From NCBI GenBank assembly GCA_030017475.1, contig JASEIO010000007.1, positions 1 to 51,736 on the forward strand: 51,736 nt of DNA. Direction: 5' to 3'. The position numbers were made by a program, and so were the translations under genes. This stretch comes from a bacterium (GTDB taxonomy: Bacteria > UBA9089 > JASEIO01). This document shows positions 20,492 to 29,216 of this stretch, piece after piece. Each line of letters begins with the position of its first letter. Position 1 is the stretch's first letter. The notes beneath the pieces are model-generated. The model had not been told where the DNA came from. It made no database searches and saw nothing but the letters and a program-made list of their open reading frames with translations.

Positions 20492-20510
20492 TTTTAGTTA
20501 TTAGTTGTCA
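20492..20510. repeat. GTTGTTAGTT-family repeat at the rplJ 3' end, copy 4
   Basis: The plus strand reads TTTTAGTTATTAGTTGTCA across the rplJ stop codon. Compare the copies at 405-430, 4731-4753 and 11981-12000. Confidence 0.4.
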
Positions 20511-21027
20511 GCCTCCTTTTTTGTTCTTTAATAGCGTTTAATGCATATAAGAGTTTTTGCAGTAAGCCATTTAGGTTATATACAAATATGCGTAAAGGAG
20601 CTTGCATTCCTATTAACAACTTACTCAATAAAACCTCACGTTCGGGCAAATTAGCTAATTCCATAACACGATTCTTATCAATAACCTCTTTATTTAGCAC
20701 TCCACCTTTAATCTGTGGTTTTTTGTACTCTTTACTAAATCTGACCAATATCTTGGCAGGCAAAACCTCCTCCTTGGAGGAAAAGGCAATTGCTGTTGGA
20801 CCAAAAAGATAATGAGATAAACCTTCAAACTCTGTATCTTTAACTGCTAAATAGGTTAAGGTATTTTTTACTACCTTATAATCTATACCTTCTTCTCTAA
20901 GACGTTGTCTCAATTCACCTATCTCTCGAACCGATAAACCACAAAAATCGGTTAGAATAGCACATCGCGAAAGCTGAAATCTATCCCTTAACTTTTTCAC
21001 TTTTAGTTCTTTAACCTCTCTCTTCAC
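20494..21027 (-). CDS. rplJ: 50S ribosomal protein L10
   Basis: The 177-aa product shows the L10 pattern [22 protein letters not shown] and [12 protein letters not shown], then a C-terminal helix that carries L7/L12 dimers. It overlaps rplA by four bases. Its final residues (LTTNN) come from a GTTGTTAGTT-family repeat at 20492-20510, suggesting that repeat has altered the 3' end. Confidence 0.95.
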   Translation of the reverse strand: MKREVKELKVKKLRDRFQLSRCAILTDFCGLSVREIGELRQRLREEGIDYKVVKNTLTYLAVKDTEFEGLSHYLFGPTAIAFSSKEEVLPAKILVRFSKEYKKPQIKGGVLNKEVIDKNRVMELANLPEREVLLSKLLIGMQAPLRIFVYNLNGLLQKLLYALNAIKEQKRRLTTNN

Positions 21028-21737
21028 AATCCCTCTCTTATCCTTTTGATAGAAGATATATGATCAATCTTTATTCCAGGACCCATGGTTGCGGAAATAG
21101 ATATACCTTTTATATATTGACCTTTTGAGGAAGCTGGTTTCGAAGAGATTATTGCCTGTAATACTGCATACAAGTTTTCCAAAAGACTTTTTTCTTCAAA
21201 ATCAGACTTTCCTATCGCAAGATGGACTATTCCAAACTTATCAGACCTGAATTCTACCCTTCCAGATTTTATCTCCTTTATTGCCTTTTCTAATTCAAAG
21301 GTTACGGTTCCAGACTTTGGATTAGGCATAAGGCCACGGGGTCCAAGAATACGACCAAGACGAGACACATCTTTCATCATATCTGGAGTTGATAAGGCAA
21401 TATCAAAATCTAAAAAGCCATGCTCTTGGATCTTAGTAATTAAATCCAAATCCCCAACGAAATCTGCCCCAGAGTCTTCTGCCTCCTTAGCATACTTTCC
21501 TTTAGCAAATACAAGGACCTTGACCTCTCGTCCAGTGCCATTTGGTAAAATTACATGCGATCTTACTTGTTGATCAGCCTTTCTTGGATCTATCCCAAGG
21601 CGCACAGCTATTTCAACAGTTTCATTAAAGCGAGCCTTTGCAGTCTTTTTCACTAAGGAGACAGCTTCTTCTAAATTATATAGCCTTTTTTTATCAATTA
21701 GCTTTTCTGCCTCCTTGTATCTTTTTCCTCTCTTCAT
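21024..21737 (-). CDS. rplA: 50S ribosomal protein L1
   Basis: The 237-aa protein has the L1 features [35 protein letters not shown] and the signature [17 protein letters not shown]1 forms the mobile stalk at the E site and often represses its own operon. It overlaps rplK by four bases and rplJ by four. Confidence 0.98.
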   Translation of the reverse strand: MKRGKRYKEAEKLIDKKRLYNLEEAVSLVKKTAKARFNETVEIAVRLGIDPRKADQQVRSHVILPNGTGREVKVLVFAKGKYAKEAEDSGADFVGDLDLITKIQEHGFLDFDIALSTPDMMKDVSRLGRILGPRGLMPNPKSGTVTFELEKAIKEIKSGRVEFRSDKFGIVHLAIGKSDFEEKSLLENLYAVLQAIISSKPASSKGQYIKGISISATMGPGIKIDHISSIKRIREGL

Positions 21738-22159
21738 TCTATTTCAATCCCCATTGAGCGAGCAGTACCTTCTACCTGTTTTACCGCTGCTTCTAAATTG
21801 ATAGCATTTAAGTCAGGGAGTTTCAGTTCAGCAATTTCACGTATTTTATTGCGAGTTATCTTCCCCACTTTATTCTTATTTGGTTCACTTGATCCCTTCT
21901 CTATCTTGAGTGCTTCCTTTAAAAGAAAAGAACAAGGTGGAGTTTTTAGCTCAAAACTAAAAGACCTATCTTCATAAACGTATATTATGGTAGGGATAAT
22001 CTTCCCTTCTTGGTTTTGGGTTTTGGCATTAAAGGCCTTACAAAACTCCATAATATTTACTCCATGTTGACCTAAAGCAGGACCAACAGGTGGAGCAGGA
22101 TTTGCCCGAGCTCCTGGGATTTGCAGTTTGATTTCCTTTACAACCCTTTTCTTAGCCAT
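21734..22159 (-). CDS. rplK: 50S ribosomal protein L11
   Basis: The 141-aa protein has the proline-rich N-terminal switch [20 protein letters not shown] and the C-terminal rRNA-binding domain ending [13 protein letters not shown]. It is part of the GTPase-associated centre and the thiostrepton target. Its ATG overlaps the nusG stop by one base. Confidence 0.98.
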   Translation of the reverse strand: MAKKRVVKEIKLQIPGARANPAPPVGPALGQHGVNIMEFCKAFNAKTQNQEGKIIPTIIYVYEDRSFSFELKTPPCSFLLKEALKIEKGSSEPNKNKVGKITRNKIREIAELKLPDLNAINLEAAVKQVEGTARSMGIEIE

Positions 22160-22686
22160 TATAGTTTTTCCACTTGGAGAAAATCTAATTCTACAGGTGT
22201 GGCTCTTCCCAAAATGGTTACTAAAACTCTTAACTTTCCCTTTTTCTCATTTATTTCATCTACAGCACCAATAAAATTGGTAAATGGACCATCGATAACC
22301 CTTACAGACTCTCCTGTAACAAAAGATTCCTTTGGCCTTGCCCTTTCACCAAGTTTCATTTGATTAAAGATATTCTCTATATCTTTTTCGGATAATGGTA
22401 TAGGTTTATCTTTATCTCCCACGAATCCAAATACCCCAGGGGTATTTCTAACTGCATACCAAGTCTCATCTACCATTTCCATTTCTACTAACACATACCC
22501 AGGGAGAGTACGACGAGATGAAATCTTCCTTTTTCCTCCTCTTATTTCTGTTACAGTTTCTGTAGGAATCACAACTTTTCGAATTTTCGAGCCCAAACCC
22601 ATAGTTTTTATACGCCTTTCTAAATTGGCCTTTACTTTATTCTCATACCCTGAATAGGTGTGGATTACATACCATTTTTTCTCCAT
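22159..22686 (-). CDS. nusG: Transcription termination/antitermination protein NusG
   Basis: The 175-aa factor has the NGN domain ([21 protein letters not shown], then LPGYVLVEM and [12 protein letters not shown]) and a C-terminal KOW domain ([20 protein letters not shown]). It binds the RNA polymerase clamp and links to S10 or Rho. There is no long insert between the two domains. It starts three bases after secE. Confidence 0.97.
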   Translation of the reverse strand: MEKKWYVIHTYSGYENKVKANLERRIKTMGLGSKIRKVVIPTETVTEIRGGKRKISSRRTLPGYVLVEMEMVDETWYAVRNTPGVFGFVGDKDKPIPLSEKDIENIFNQMKLGERARPKESFVTGESVRVIDGPFTNFIGAVDEINEKKGKLRVLVTILGRATPVELDFLQVEKL

Positions 22687-22689
22687 ATA

Positions 22690-22905
22690 TCATCTAACCC
22701 CGGAGAAAATAAACTCCATTAAAAAATTCAAAATGCCATCAATAATTCCTAAACAGATACTAACCAAACCTATAGTTACAAAAACAACAATGGTTGATCC
22801 AATAACTGTTTTCTTATCTGGCCAAGAAACTTTTGCCTTGGGAGGCGCTACCTCTATCAAAATCTCTTTTAAAAATTTCTTTACCCTCTCAAACAATCTC
22901 CTCAT
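22690..22905 (-). CDS. secE: Preprotein translocase subunit SecE
   Basis: The 71-aa protein has one long hydrophobic segment (about residues 33-65) preceded by the amphipathic, conserved KVSWPDKKTVIGST. This is the short single-helix form of SecE, the essential partner of SecY. It sits between tRNA-Trp and nusG, a common bacterial arrangement. Confidence 0.95.
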   Translation of the reverse strand: MRRLFERVKKFLKEILIEVAPPKAKVSWPDKKTVIGSTIVVFVTIGLVSICLGIIDGILNFLMEFIFSGVR

Positions 22906-22999
22906 AATATCACACTCGATACAGAAGTCAGGGATAAATCTTGAAAAATCTACGTTTTATCTACGTCCCTTTTTGAAATTCCGATACTCTGAAATATAG

Positions 23000-23074
23000 C
23001 AGGCCCGGCAGGATTCGAACCCGCATCCCCCGGATTTGGAGTCCGGTGCTCTGACCAGTTAGAGCTACGGACCT
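23000..23074 (-). tRNA. tRNA-Trp (anticodon CCA)
   Basis: On the minus strand the acceptor arm AGGTCCG pairs with CGGGCCT, followed by discriminator G at 23000. The D-arm is GCTC/GAGC, the anticodon stem CCGGA/TCCGG encloses loop CTCCAAA with anticodon CCA, and the T-arm is GCGGGTTCGAATCCTGC. The 3' CCA is not encoded. It lies between rpmG and secE and is probably excised from the same transcript. Confidence 0.96.
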
Positions 23075-23081
23075 ACCTTCA

Positions 23082-23231
23082 CTATTTGGTTTGTCGATGT
23101 AAGGTATGGGTTCTACAGAATTTACAAAATTTCCGTAAGCTTAACCCTTCTGTATGCTTCTTTTTATTCCAAGTAGTAGTATAATTACGTCTTTTACAAG
23201 TTGAACAAGCCAAGGTAATTATCTCTCTCAT
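23082..23231 (-). CDS. rpmG: 50S ribosomal protein L33, zinc-binding type
   Basis: A short gene encodes 49 aa: [20 protein letters not shown], then a basic middle and [15 protein letters not shown]. The two CxxC pairs form the zinc site of the C+ type of L33. It is the first gene of the large cluster, directly followed by tRNA-Trp, secE and nusG, a typical bacterial order. Confidence 0.95.
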   Translation of the reverse strand: MREIITLACSTCKRRNYTTTWNKKKHTEGLSLRKFCKFCRTHTLHRQTK

Positions 23232-23250
23232 AGGGTCTTATTTTCGGCAA

Positions 23251-23283
23251 GAAAGACTAACCACAGAAGACACAGAGAAAAGC
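23251..23283 (-). repeat. CTCTGTGTCTTCTGTGGTTA element in the rpmG leader
   Basis: On the minus strand the leader between promoter and rpmG contains TTTCTCTGTGTCTTCTGTGG followed by TTAGTCTTTC. Near-identical words are, to my recollection, scattered through intergenic regions of many unrelated bacteria. No function is known to me. Here it would lie within the untranslated leader RNA. Confidence 0.45.
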
Positions 23284-23316
23284 TTTAATATGGATTCAAA
23301 AATGTACAGAATGTAA

Positions 23317-23345
23317 AGTTTAACATATTATTAGATATATGTCAA
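23317..23345 (-). promoter_or_regulatory. Sigma70-type promoter of the rpmG-secE-rpo-ribosomal cluster
   Basis: The minus strand reads TTGACA (23345-23340), a 17-base spacer and TAAACT (23322-23317). This predicts transcription from about 23310, with a leader of about 80 bases before rpmG. It is the only strong promoter I see at the head of the 23-kb cluster. Confidence 0.75.
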
Positions 23346-23373
23346 GAATAAAAATTTCGATTTTTTAAAAAAT

Positions 23374-23556
23374 CTACTGCCTTTTCATTTTCGTCATAGA
23401 TAGTTCAACTAAGTTAATTGTCCTTTCTATAAGAAAACCTATAATATAAATTGATTGTAAAATTAAAAAATAGGTTAAGAGAAGACAGATAAAGGCAAAT
23501 ATAACCGCAAGAAGTGCTCCAAAAACAATTGAAGAGATATTTAGTAACATTTCCAT
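23374..23556 (-). CDS. Small hydrophobic membrane protein, unknown function
   Basis: The 60-aa product is mostly hydrophobic over residues 8-48, probably one long or two short membrane helices, with a basic C-terminus (SMTKMKRQ). It starts five bases after the stop of the large metallopeptidase/barrel gene, on the same strand, so it is probably co-transcribed. The ribosome-binding site is weak (AGGT). A 16-base AT-only palindrome lies right after the stop (23358-23373). I do not recognise a family. Confidence 0.5.
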   Translation of the reverse strand: MEMLLNISSIVFGALLAVIFAFICLLLTYFLILQSIYIIGFLIERTINLVELSMTKMKRQ

Positions 23557-23561
23557 ACTAC

Positions 23562-26342
23562 CTAAAAGGAGGTACCTATACCAATAATTGGCAATAACTT
23601 TTTGCCACCCTCATTGAAACCATAAGCAATTCCTGCCCTTAAAGTAATCGGAATATGATAAAAGATGTGTGTATCCACTCTCAGTTCAAGGCCTGTACTA
23701 ACTTTAACATGCACGTTTAATGCCAAATCAAGAAACACTGTATGGTGCACTCGATCGAAGAACAAGGGAAGAAAATCCAGTCCCCTTTCAATATTACAAA
23801 CAGGCGCCCGATATTCTAAATTGACCAAATAGATATTACTGCCTCTGTAAGATTTATACCCTCTTAGCAACCCAAATCCAGTATCTTCTCCAATCTTAAA
23901 TTGACGTTGAAAAACCGTATCTCCCGTAACTAAACCATATGCAAAACGTATTGCCAATACATGATGTTTAAAGGGTAATCCAATATATTCACTCCACGTG
24001 AATCTATATTTATTAATATTAAAATCACTTCCCAGGGATTTATCCATTATAGAATAGGAAATAGAAATGTGCCTTCCACCTACCTCGCTTATAGAAGATC
24101 CAAATTTTCGAGTGTTGGAAAATTCCCAGGAGATTGTTGAACCGCATAGTTCCCCTCGAGTATATTCTTTTGGAGGGGAAGTTATAGGTTTAAGTTTCTC
24201 TACACTATATCTAATGGAAAACCTTTGTTTTGAATTTATAGAATTAATTGGAAAGGACAAATCCAATATCCTTTCCTTTTCCTCTTCCCAGTAAAATTTA
24301 TCATTTACTAAATAAGGGACTATATTACTTGATACACCAATGGTAAAAGAAGGATAAAACTGATCATTTGTATACCTTAGATTATAGACTAATCTTTTAC
24401 TATTAAGACCATATCTTGCATTTATAGAATAGGAATGTTCATATAATACATCTTTTCCTCCGGATAAAAATCCAAGTTGTAGGCCTTCTTCATCTAAACC
24501 CAATGCAGGAAACCAAAATTTTGGCAGAAGTGTTGGCAATGGGTTATAATTTAGGGTATTGGGTATTGGGTATTGGGTATTGGGTGATGGGCGTTGGGTA
24601 ATGGGTGATGGGTGATGGGTGATGGGTACTTCTTGCCACGTGGCTTTATCTAAATCCATTAAGTGGATGTCAAATCCATCTGCGGAATAAGAGACAAAGG
24701 TCACCTTTCCTTCTTTTGATACACATGGAGAAAATGCCCCACTTATTACATTGGTAATACGATATAGTTTCCTTCCTTTAAGGGAATAGATGTACAGGTT
24801 ATATACCCCTGTTCTATCAGAACTAAAAATGATTCCACTTGAATCGGGTAGCCAGGATGGAGTAATGTCTTGAGCCTTGTCATGGGTTATTGGAATAATA
24901 TCTTTACTTTCTACATCCATCACAAAGATATCTTGATAACCTTTCTCCCAACATGTATAAACAATCTTCTTGCCATCCGAAGAGAAGCTTGGGTTAGAAT
25001 ATTGAACATGAGGTCTATCCGAAGTAAGAGGGCTGATGTCCCCACTATAAGTATCCATAACCATTAATCTGTTGCTCCCTAATTCATTAGTGACAAAAAC
25101 AATATACTTACCATCCGGTGAAAAACTTGGGTCTTTAGCCCTTTTTCCATAAGTCAATCTTTTTAGTTTTTTACTAACCAAATTAAAGATATATAAATCG
25201 CTATACGTAGAGAAACCTTTTTCAACTACCTTTTGCGAAAAAACCACCTCTTCTCCATCAGGGGAAAATGAAAATGAGAGGTGAGAGAAGTCACCATTTA
25301 CTAACTTGTGATCCTCCTTGCCATCTTCCCGCATGATTCTTAAGCAATCTTGGCCATCCATATTCCGCTCCATATAGGCGATATATCTCCCATCAGGAGA
25401 AAATGTTGGATTAGCGGCAATAAACCCACGATAGGTCAATCTTTTTGAAATAGTAATCCCTACTTTTTTAATCTCCATAAGCTGCTTATGATACCTCTCC
25501 TTCACCCATTTTATCCATTCATGATACAGGGTCTCAGAGCCAATACCTGTAGCGGTGCGTATTGCCCAACTTTCAGGCGAAATGGTGAAGAAATAACGAC
25601 TATAGCCATAATTTATCTCGGAAAACCTTTCCTCTCCATATTTCTCAGCCATATATTTGAACAAAGACCCGCCATAGACATAAGGGGTAGTTCTACTCGG
25701 CCAACTTTTAAGGTGATATCCCCTTATTTGATCTAAAGAATTGATTCTATCTTCTAAAACAGCTTGTCGTAATATCATATCATAAAAGGGGTCCGAAAGT
25801 CTTCCACCTGTATCCATTTTACTCTCGTTATACACTGCAAGTCCTTCTAATAACCAGATAGGCTGAATAGCATTGGGAATTATAATCCTGCCAAAGATAG
25901 ATCTTAAATAATGTGGAAATCCTGAAATTGTATCCATATGAAGTACGTGAGTATATTCATGAGAGATAACCAATCTTAACCAATCACCATATCTAATCGA
26001 AAGAAACTCTGGCGATGGGGGGGTAGGAGAGATATAAATTGCGTTGTTAGGAAAGGCCATAGCAAAACCATAACAATAATCGGTATTATCAGACAACACT
26101 ATTTGTGTTTTTCCTTTTGGTTTGTGCCTTAAGAAAGGTACTATCTCTTCCGCTACCTCCTCAGCAATCCTCGAAAGTTCTTTCGCTATTTCTTCTTCCC
26201 CATCATGGAAATGTATTATAAAGTGATCTGTTTCCAATACCTGCCATTTTAAACCCGGTGGGAAAAAAGAGGCTCCAAAAGAGATTATAGCGAGCAGTAA
26301 ATAGGGGATAGATAATAAAAAACCCTTGCATTTTTTGTTCAT
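23562..26342 (-). CDS. Metallopeptidase / TolB-like propeller / outer-membrane barrel protein
   Basis: From ATG 26342 (the frame is open to 26372) the 926-aa product starts with a signal peptide (MNKKCKGFLLSIPYLLLAII). A gluzincin-type peptidase domain follows, with HEYTH at 128-132 and the downstream Glu in WLLEGLAVY (166). Residues of about 300-560 form TolB/WD40-like repeats with recurrent FSPDGRYIAY, FSPDGKYIVF and FSSDGKKIVY. The last 300 residues look like an outer-membrane beta-barrel of the Omp85/surface-antigen kind, with GFGLLRGYKSYRGSN and a terminal Phe. A 7-bp tandem repeat encodes the linker. The ABC ATPase gene lies just upstream. Substrate and biological role are unknown. Confidence 0.8.
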   Translation of the reverse strand: MNKKCKGFLLSIPYLLLAIISFGASFFPPGLKWQVLETDHFIIHFHDGEEEIAKELSRIAEEVAEEIVPFLRHKPKGKTQIVLSDNTDYCYGFAMAFPNNAIYISPTPPSPEFLSIRYGDWLRLVISHEYTHVLHMDTISGFPHYLRSIFGRIIIPNAIQPIWLLEGLAVYNESKMDTGGRLSDPFYDMILRQAVLEDRINSLDQIRGYHLKSWPSRTTPYVYGGSLFKYMAEKYGEERFSEINYGYSRYFFTISPESWAIRTATGIGSETLYHEWIKWVKERYHKQLMEIKKVGITISKRLTYRGFIAANPTFSPDGRYIAYMERNMDGQDCLRIMREDGKEDHKLVNGDFSHLSFSFSPDGEEVVFSQKVVEKGFSTYSDLYIFNLVSKKLKRLTYGKRAKDPSFSPDGKYIVFVTNELGSNRLMVMDTYSGDISPLTSDRPHVQYSNPSFSSDGKKIVYTCWEKGYQDIFVMDVESKDIIPITHDKAQDITPSWLPDSSGIIFSSDRTGVYNLYIYSLKGRKLYRITNVISGAFSPCVSKEGKVTFVSYSADGFDIHLMDLDKATWQEVPITHHPSPITQRPSPNTQYPIPNTLNYNPLPTLLPKFWFPALGLDEEGLQLGFLSGGKDVLYEHSYSINARYGLNSKRLVYNLRYTNDQFYPSFTIGVSSNIVPYLVNDKFYWEEEKERILDLSFPINSINSKQRFSIRYSVEKLKPITSPPKEYTRGELCGSTISWEFSNTRKFGSSISEVGGRHISISYSIMDKSLGSDFNINKYRFTWSEYIGLPFKHHVLAIRFAYGLVTGDTVFQRQFKIGEDTGFGLLRGYKSYRGSNIYLVNLEYRAPVCNIERGLDFLPLFFDRVHHTVFLDLALNVHVKVSTGLELRVDTHIFYHIPITLRAGIAYGFNEGGKKLLPIIGIGTSF
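24554..24628. repeat. Tandem heptamer GGGTATT/GGGTGAT repeat inside a coding region
   Basis: Ten 7-base units run from 24554 to 24623 plus a partial one: GGGTATT four times, GGGTGAT, GGGCGTT, GGGTAAT, GGGTGAT three times. On the coding strand this gives a Pro/Thr/Ser/His-rich linker (PITHHPSPITQRPSPNTQYP) between propeller and barrel. Regularly spaced GGG runs on the plus strand could fold as a G-quadruplex. Confidence 0.9.
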
Positions 26343-26346
26343 AAGA

Positions 26347-27018
26347 TTATAATTCTTCCCAAATCTTCCCATCCAACATATAGATGATTCGATTAGCTGC
26401 TTTTGCTACTGACTCTGAGTGGGTAACTAAAACCAAGGTAACCTCTTCCTGTTTATTTATCAATTGAAGGAGCCGCAGGATTCTATCTCCAGATTGAACG
26501 TCAAGATTTCCAGTTGGTTCGTCAGCTAAGATAATTTGTGGTGAATTTGCTAAGGCACGGGCAATAGCTAACCTTTGTCTTTCTCCACTTGATAATTGAG
26601 GAACAAGGCTTTCCATTCTTTCCTCTAATCCTACCATTTCCAAAAGTCTATACGCCTTTCTCTTTGCTTCAGACTTTGTAAGCCGTGATCCAAACATTGG
26701 AATTTGAACATTCTCTAAGGCTGATAAAGTAGGAATAAGATTATGGAGTTGGAAGATAAAACCAACCCTTTGAGAGCGAAATCTAGCCAAATCTCGCTCT
26801 TTCAATAAGTCTTTACCAGCTACAAAAACCTCTCCACTATCTGGCATATCCAATCCGCCAATCATATTTAAAAGGGTGGATTTACCACATCCTGATGGTC
26901 CTATAATGGCCACAAATTCTCTTTCCTGGACTTCTAAATTAATCCCATTTAGGGCCTTTATTATTCCCCCATCAAATGTCTTTGTTAAATTTTTGATTTT
27001 GATGATTATATCATTCAT
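26347..27018 (-). CDS. ABC transporter ATP-binding protein, LolD/MacB type
   Basis: The 223-aa ATPase has Walker A GPSGCGKST, Q-loop QLHNLIPTLSALENV, signature LSSGERQRLAIARAL (one Ser where LSGGE is usual), and Walker B with ADEPTGNLD. Its partner permease overlaps by eight bases upstream and belongs to the FtsX/MacB family. Such pairs act in mechanotransmission, lipoprotein or peptide export. The substrate cannot be told; the neighbouring exported peptidase/barrel protein suggests envelope work. Confidence 0.92.
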   Translation of the reverse strand: MNDIIIKIKNLTKTFDGGIIKALNGINLEVQEREFVAIIGPSGCGKSTLLNMIGGLDMPDSGEVFVAGKDLLKERDLARFRSQRVGFIFQLHNLIPTLSALENVQIPMFGSRLTKSEAKRKAYRLLEMVGLEERMESLVPQLSSGERQRLAIARALANSPQIILADEPTGNLDVQSGDRILRLLQLINKQEEVTLVLVTHSESVAKAANRIIYMLDGKIWEEL

Positions 27019-28129
27019 ATCTTATAGCTATAGCAGGTAGGATCTTAGATGTCCTATAAGCTGGATATAATGCCCCTACGATACTTAGGACAAGCGAGAC
27101 CGATAAGGCAATTAGAAATGTCCCCAGATGGAATGATGCATTTATATGGGTACTTGTGCTTGCTATAATTAAAACACCCACTATTCCCAAGATTACACCG
27201 ATTACAAATCCTATAGCCCCTAGAATTAGAGATTCACCCCAAATCATTTTTAATATTCTACCCCTCCTCCAGCCTACAGCTATTAATATTCCAACTTCAC
27301 GGGTTCTTTCAAAGACTGACATAATAAGGGTATTCATTACCACAATTCCGCCAATCACAATGGCAAGTAGAGAGAATATCCAAGCAAACCTATTTATAGA
27401 CTTTACCTCCTTTTGGGTATTTATAAAATCCGAAGACCGAATTACCAATAGATCTGGAAAGGTGACTTCAATCATGGAAGAAAGCCTTCTTGTATCTGCA
27501 TCCATCTTTGAATCTATAACGATTGCAGAAACCCTACCTTTTAAATTAGCTATCTCTTGGGCATCGCGTAAGGTAACTATTCCCCCACTATCTAAGAAGG
27601 CATTTCCTGTTTCATAGATACCCGTAACCTTGAATCTCTTATTAGGTCCAAGCTCCATTAAATCTTCTACCTTTTTTCGGAAAGTATAACTAGCAATTTT
27701 CCCGATCATAATCTCTCCTTTATGTCTAATCTTTTTCCCTAAGGTAGGTTTTTCACTACCTAAGTATATATCTATATCTTCTGGGTCAATTCCAAAGATC
27801 AAAAAAGATGGTATATCTCGAAGGCTTATATTGGTAATAATTTGACCATATGCCTTTTCTACCTCTTTATATCTTTTTATCTCATGAATATAATCTTGGT
27901 CAATTGAACTCGATGTTATATCTTGAACAGCCTTTTGGCAGACAATTAGATCCCCCTTGCACCTATTAATAATGTCCATATAACTTTGATTAAGGTTAGT
28001 AGCAAAGGTTAGAAACGTTATAACTACAGCGATTCCAATTCCTATACCCACCGAAGTCAAGATGGAACGAATTTTATTACGTAATAGATTCTTAATAATT
28101 AAAGATAAAAATGACAAAAACTCCCTCAA
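27011..28129 (-). CDS. ABC transporter permease, FtsX/MacB family
   Basis: The product (372 aa from TTG 28129; TTG 28117 also possible next to GAGGGAG) has one N-terminal membrane helix (KIRSILTSVGIGIGIAVVIT), a periplasmic MacB-like domain of about 200 residues, and three C-terminal helices with the FtsX motif ERTREVGILIAVGWRRGRIL. This is the usual four-helix MacB/LolCE topology. It forms an operon with the ATPase and then the metallopeptidase/barrel gene. It has no adaptor protein of its own nearby. Confidence 0.9.
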   Translation of the reverse strand: MREFLSFLSLIIKNLLRNKIRSILTSVGIGIGIAVVITFLTFATNLNQSYMDIINRCKGDLIVCQKAVQDITSSSIDQDYIHEIKRYKEVEKAYGQIITNISLRDIPSFLIFGIDPEDIDIYLGSEKPTLGKKIRHKGEIMIGKIASYTFRKKVEDLMELGPNKRFKVTGIYETGNAFLDSGGIVTLRDAQEIANLKGRVSAIVIDSKMDADTRRLSSMIEVTFPDLLVIRSSDFINTQKEVKSINRFAWIFSLLAIVIGGIVVMNTLIMSVFERTREVGILIAVGWRRGRILKMIWGESLILGAIGFVIGVILGIVGVLIIASTSTHINASFHLGTFLIALSVSLVLSIVGALYPAYRTSKILPAIAIRYE

Positions 28130-28146
28130 GATTGAAGTTACTTAGA

Positions 28147-28175
28147 AGTATACAACTAAAAAAAGAAAAAATCAA
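28147..28175 (-). promoter_or_regulatory. Sigma70-type promoter upstream of the ABC permease
   Basis: The minus strand reads TTGATT (28175-28170), a 17-base T-rich spacer and TATACT (28152-28147). Start of transcription is expected at about 28140, only about 11-20 bases before the TTG start codons. Confidence 0.65.
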
Positions 28176-28242
28176 CAGAAAAGTTATATAAATTCAGGGA
28201 TTCCGCATAATCCTTTCCTCCAAATATAAACTGAAGCCCAAG

Positions 28243-28263
28243 CAGAGGAGGAAATTCCCTCTG
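28243..28263 (-). other. Hairpin downstream of the M23 peptidase gene
   Basis: CAGAGG (28243-28248) pairs with CCTCTG (28258-28263) around a nine-base loop, 24 bases after the peptidase stop codon at 28288 on the minus strand. No T-run follows, so rho-independent termination is not supported. It may mark a transcript end. Confidence 0.3.
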
Positions 28264-28287
28264 GCAAAAGATTTGTCAATGGATTTT

Positions 28288-29154
28288 CTAAAACTCAGTA
28301 AGGGATAACGAAAGAAGGGAAAGGGGGTCAACCCTTTTACCTTGAAGTCTAACCCCAAAATGTAGGTGTGGTCCAGAAGCCCTTCCAGTTTGACCTACCC
28401 GTCCTATAACCTCTCCTTTAGATACAATATCTCCTTCCTTTACAAGGATATCCGATAGATGGAAGTACATGGTGTATAATCCAAACCCGTGATCCAGGAT
28501 TATGGAATTTCCTGAAAAGAATAGATTATCGATAAATATAACCCTTCCTGAATTGGATGCCAAAACACTTGAACCTTCCTTTGCCTTAATATCTACTCCA
28601 GTATGAGGACTTCTTCTCTTTCCGTTTATAATTCTCCTTAAGCCAAATCTACTTCCAAATTCTCCCTCAACCGGAAGGATAAAATTACCCTTCCATAATC
28701 TTTCTTTAGTCTCTGTCTCCCAGATTTTATTTAATATTCCATTCTCCTCTCTAACCCTTTTTAAATTCCTTTTACTTAAAGTTACCATCTCCTTTGGAAG
28801 GTATAATCTTTCTGTTTCAAAGAATTTCTCAACTACCAAGATCTTCTCTCTAAATCTTCTGATTTTCCCTGAACGCTCAAGAAATTCTAAATCTAAAAAA
28901 TACTCCTTAGGCTCTGTATAAAGACCTGCTCCAATAAGACCAAAATATCCATCCCCTTCCAGGAAGAAGTGAATCTCTTTTCCAAATACCTCTCCTCGGA
29001 GTGATTCAATATCCTCTGTAACTTTGACTTTTACTAAACCCACATCCCCTATCTCAAGTTTTTCTGGCACCACTTCCAAAAGCACCTCTTCAGGTTCAGT
29101 CAATTCTCCTGTTAAACAGGTCATAATAAGGAGGCTAATCAGAAAGGTTTTCAT
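28288..29154 (-). CDS. M23-family (LytM-type) peptidoglycan endopeptidase, secreted
   Basis: The 288-aa protein has an N-terminal signal segment (MKTFLISLLIMTCLTG), a beta-rich middle domain and a C-terminal LytM domain with the zinc ligands in HTGVD (His184, Asp188) and GPHLHFG (His263, His265). It should cleave peptide cross-links of peptidoglycan or bind it. All catalytic residues are present, unlike degenerate NlpD/EnvC regulators. It starts 62 bases after the helicase stop and is probably transcribed with it. Confidence 0.93.
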   Translation of the reverse strand: MKTFLISLLIMTCLTGELTEPEEVLLEVVPEKLEIGDVGLVKVKVTEDIESLRGEVFGKEIHFFLEGDGYFGLIGAGLYTEPKEYFLDLEFLERSGKIRRFREKILVVEKFFETERLYLPKEMVTLSKRNLKRVREENGILNKIWETETKERLWKGNFILPVEGEFGSRFGLRRIINGKRRSPHTGVDIKAKEGSSVLASNSGRVIFIDNLFFSGNSIILDHGFGLYTMYFHLSDILVKEGDIVSKGEVIGRVGQTGRASGPHLHFGVRLQGKRVDPLSLLSLSLTEF

Positions 29155-29216
29155 TTTAATGGCTGTAGTGCTCCTCGAAAAATAGCTCTTCAGAAAATCC
29201 CACTATATCAATGTAG

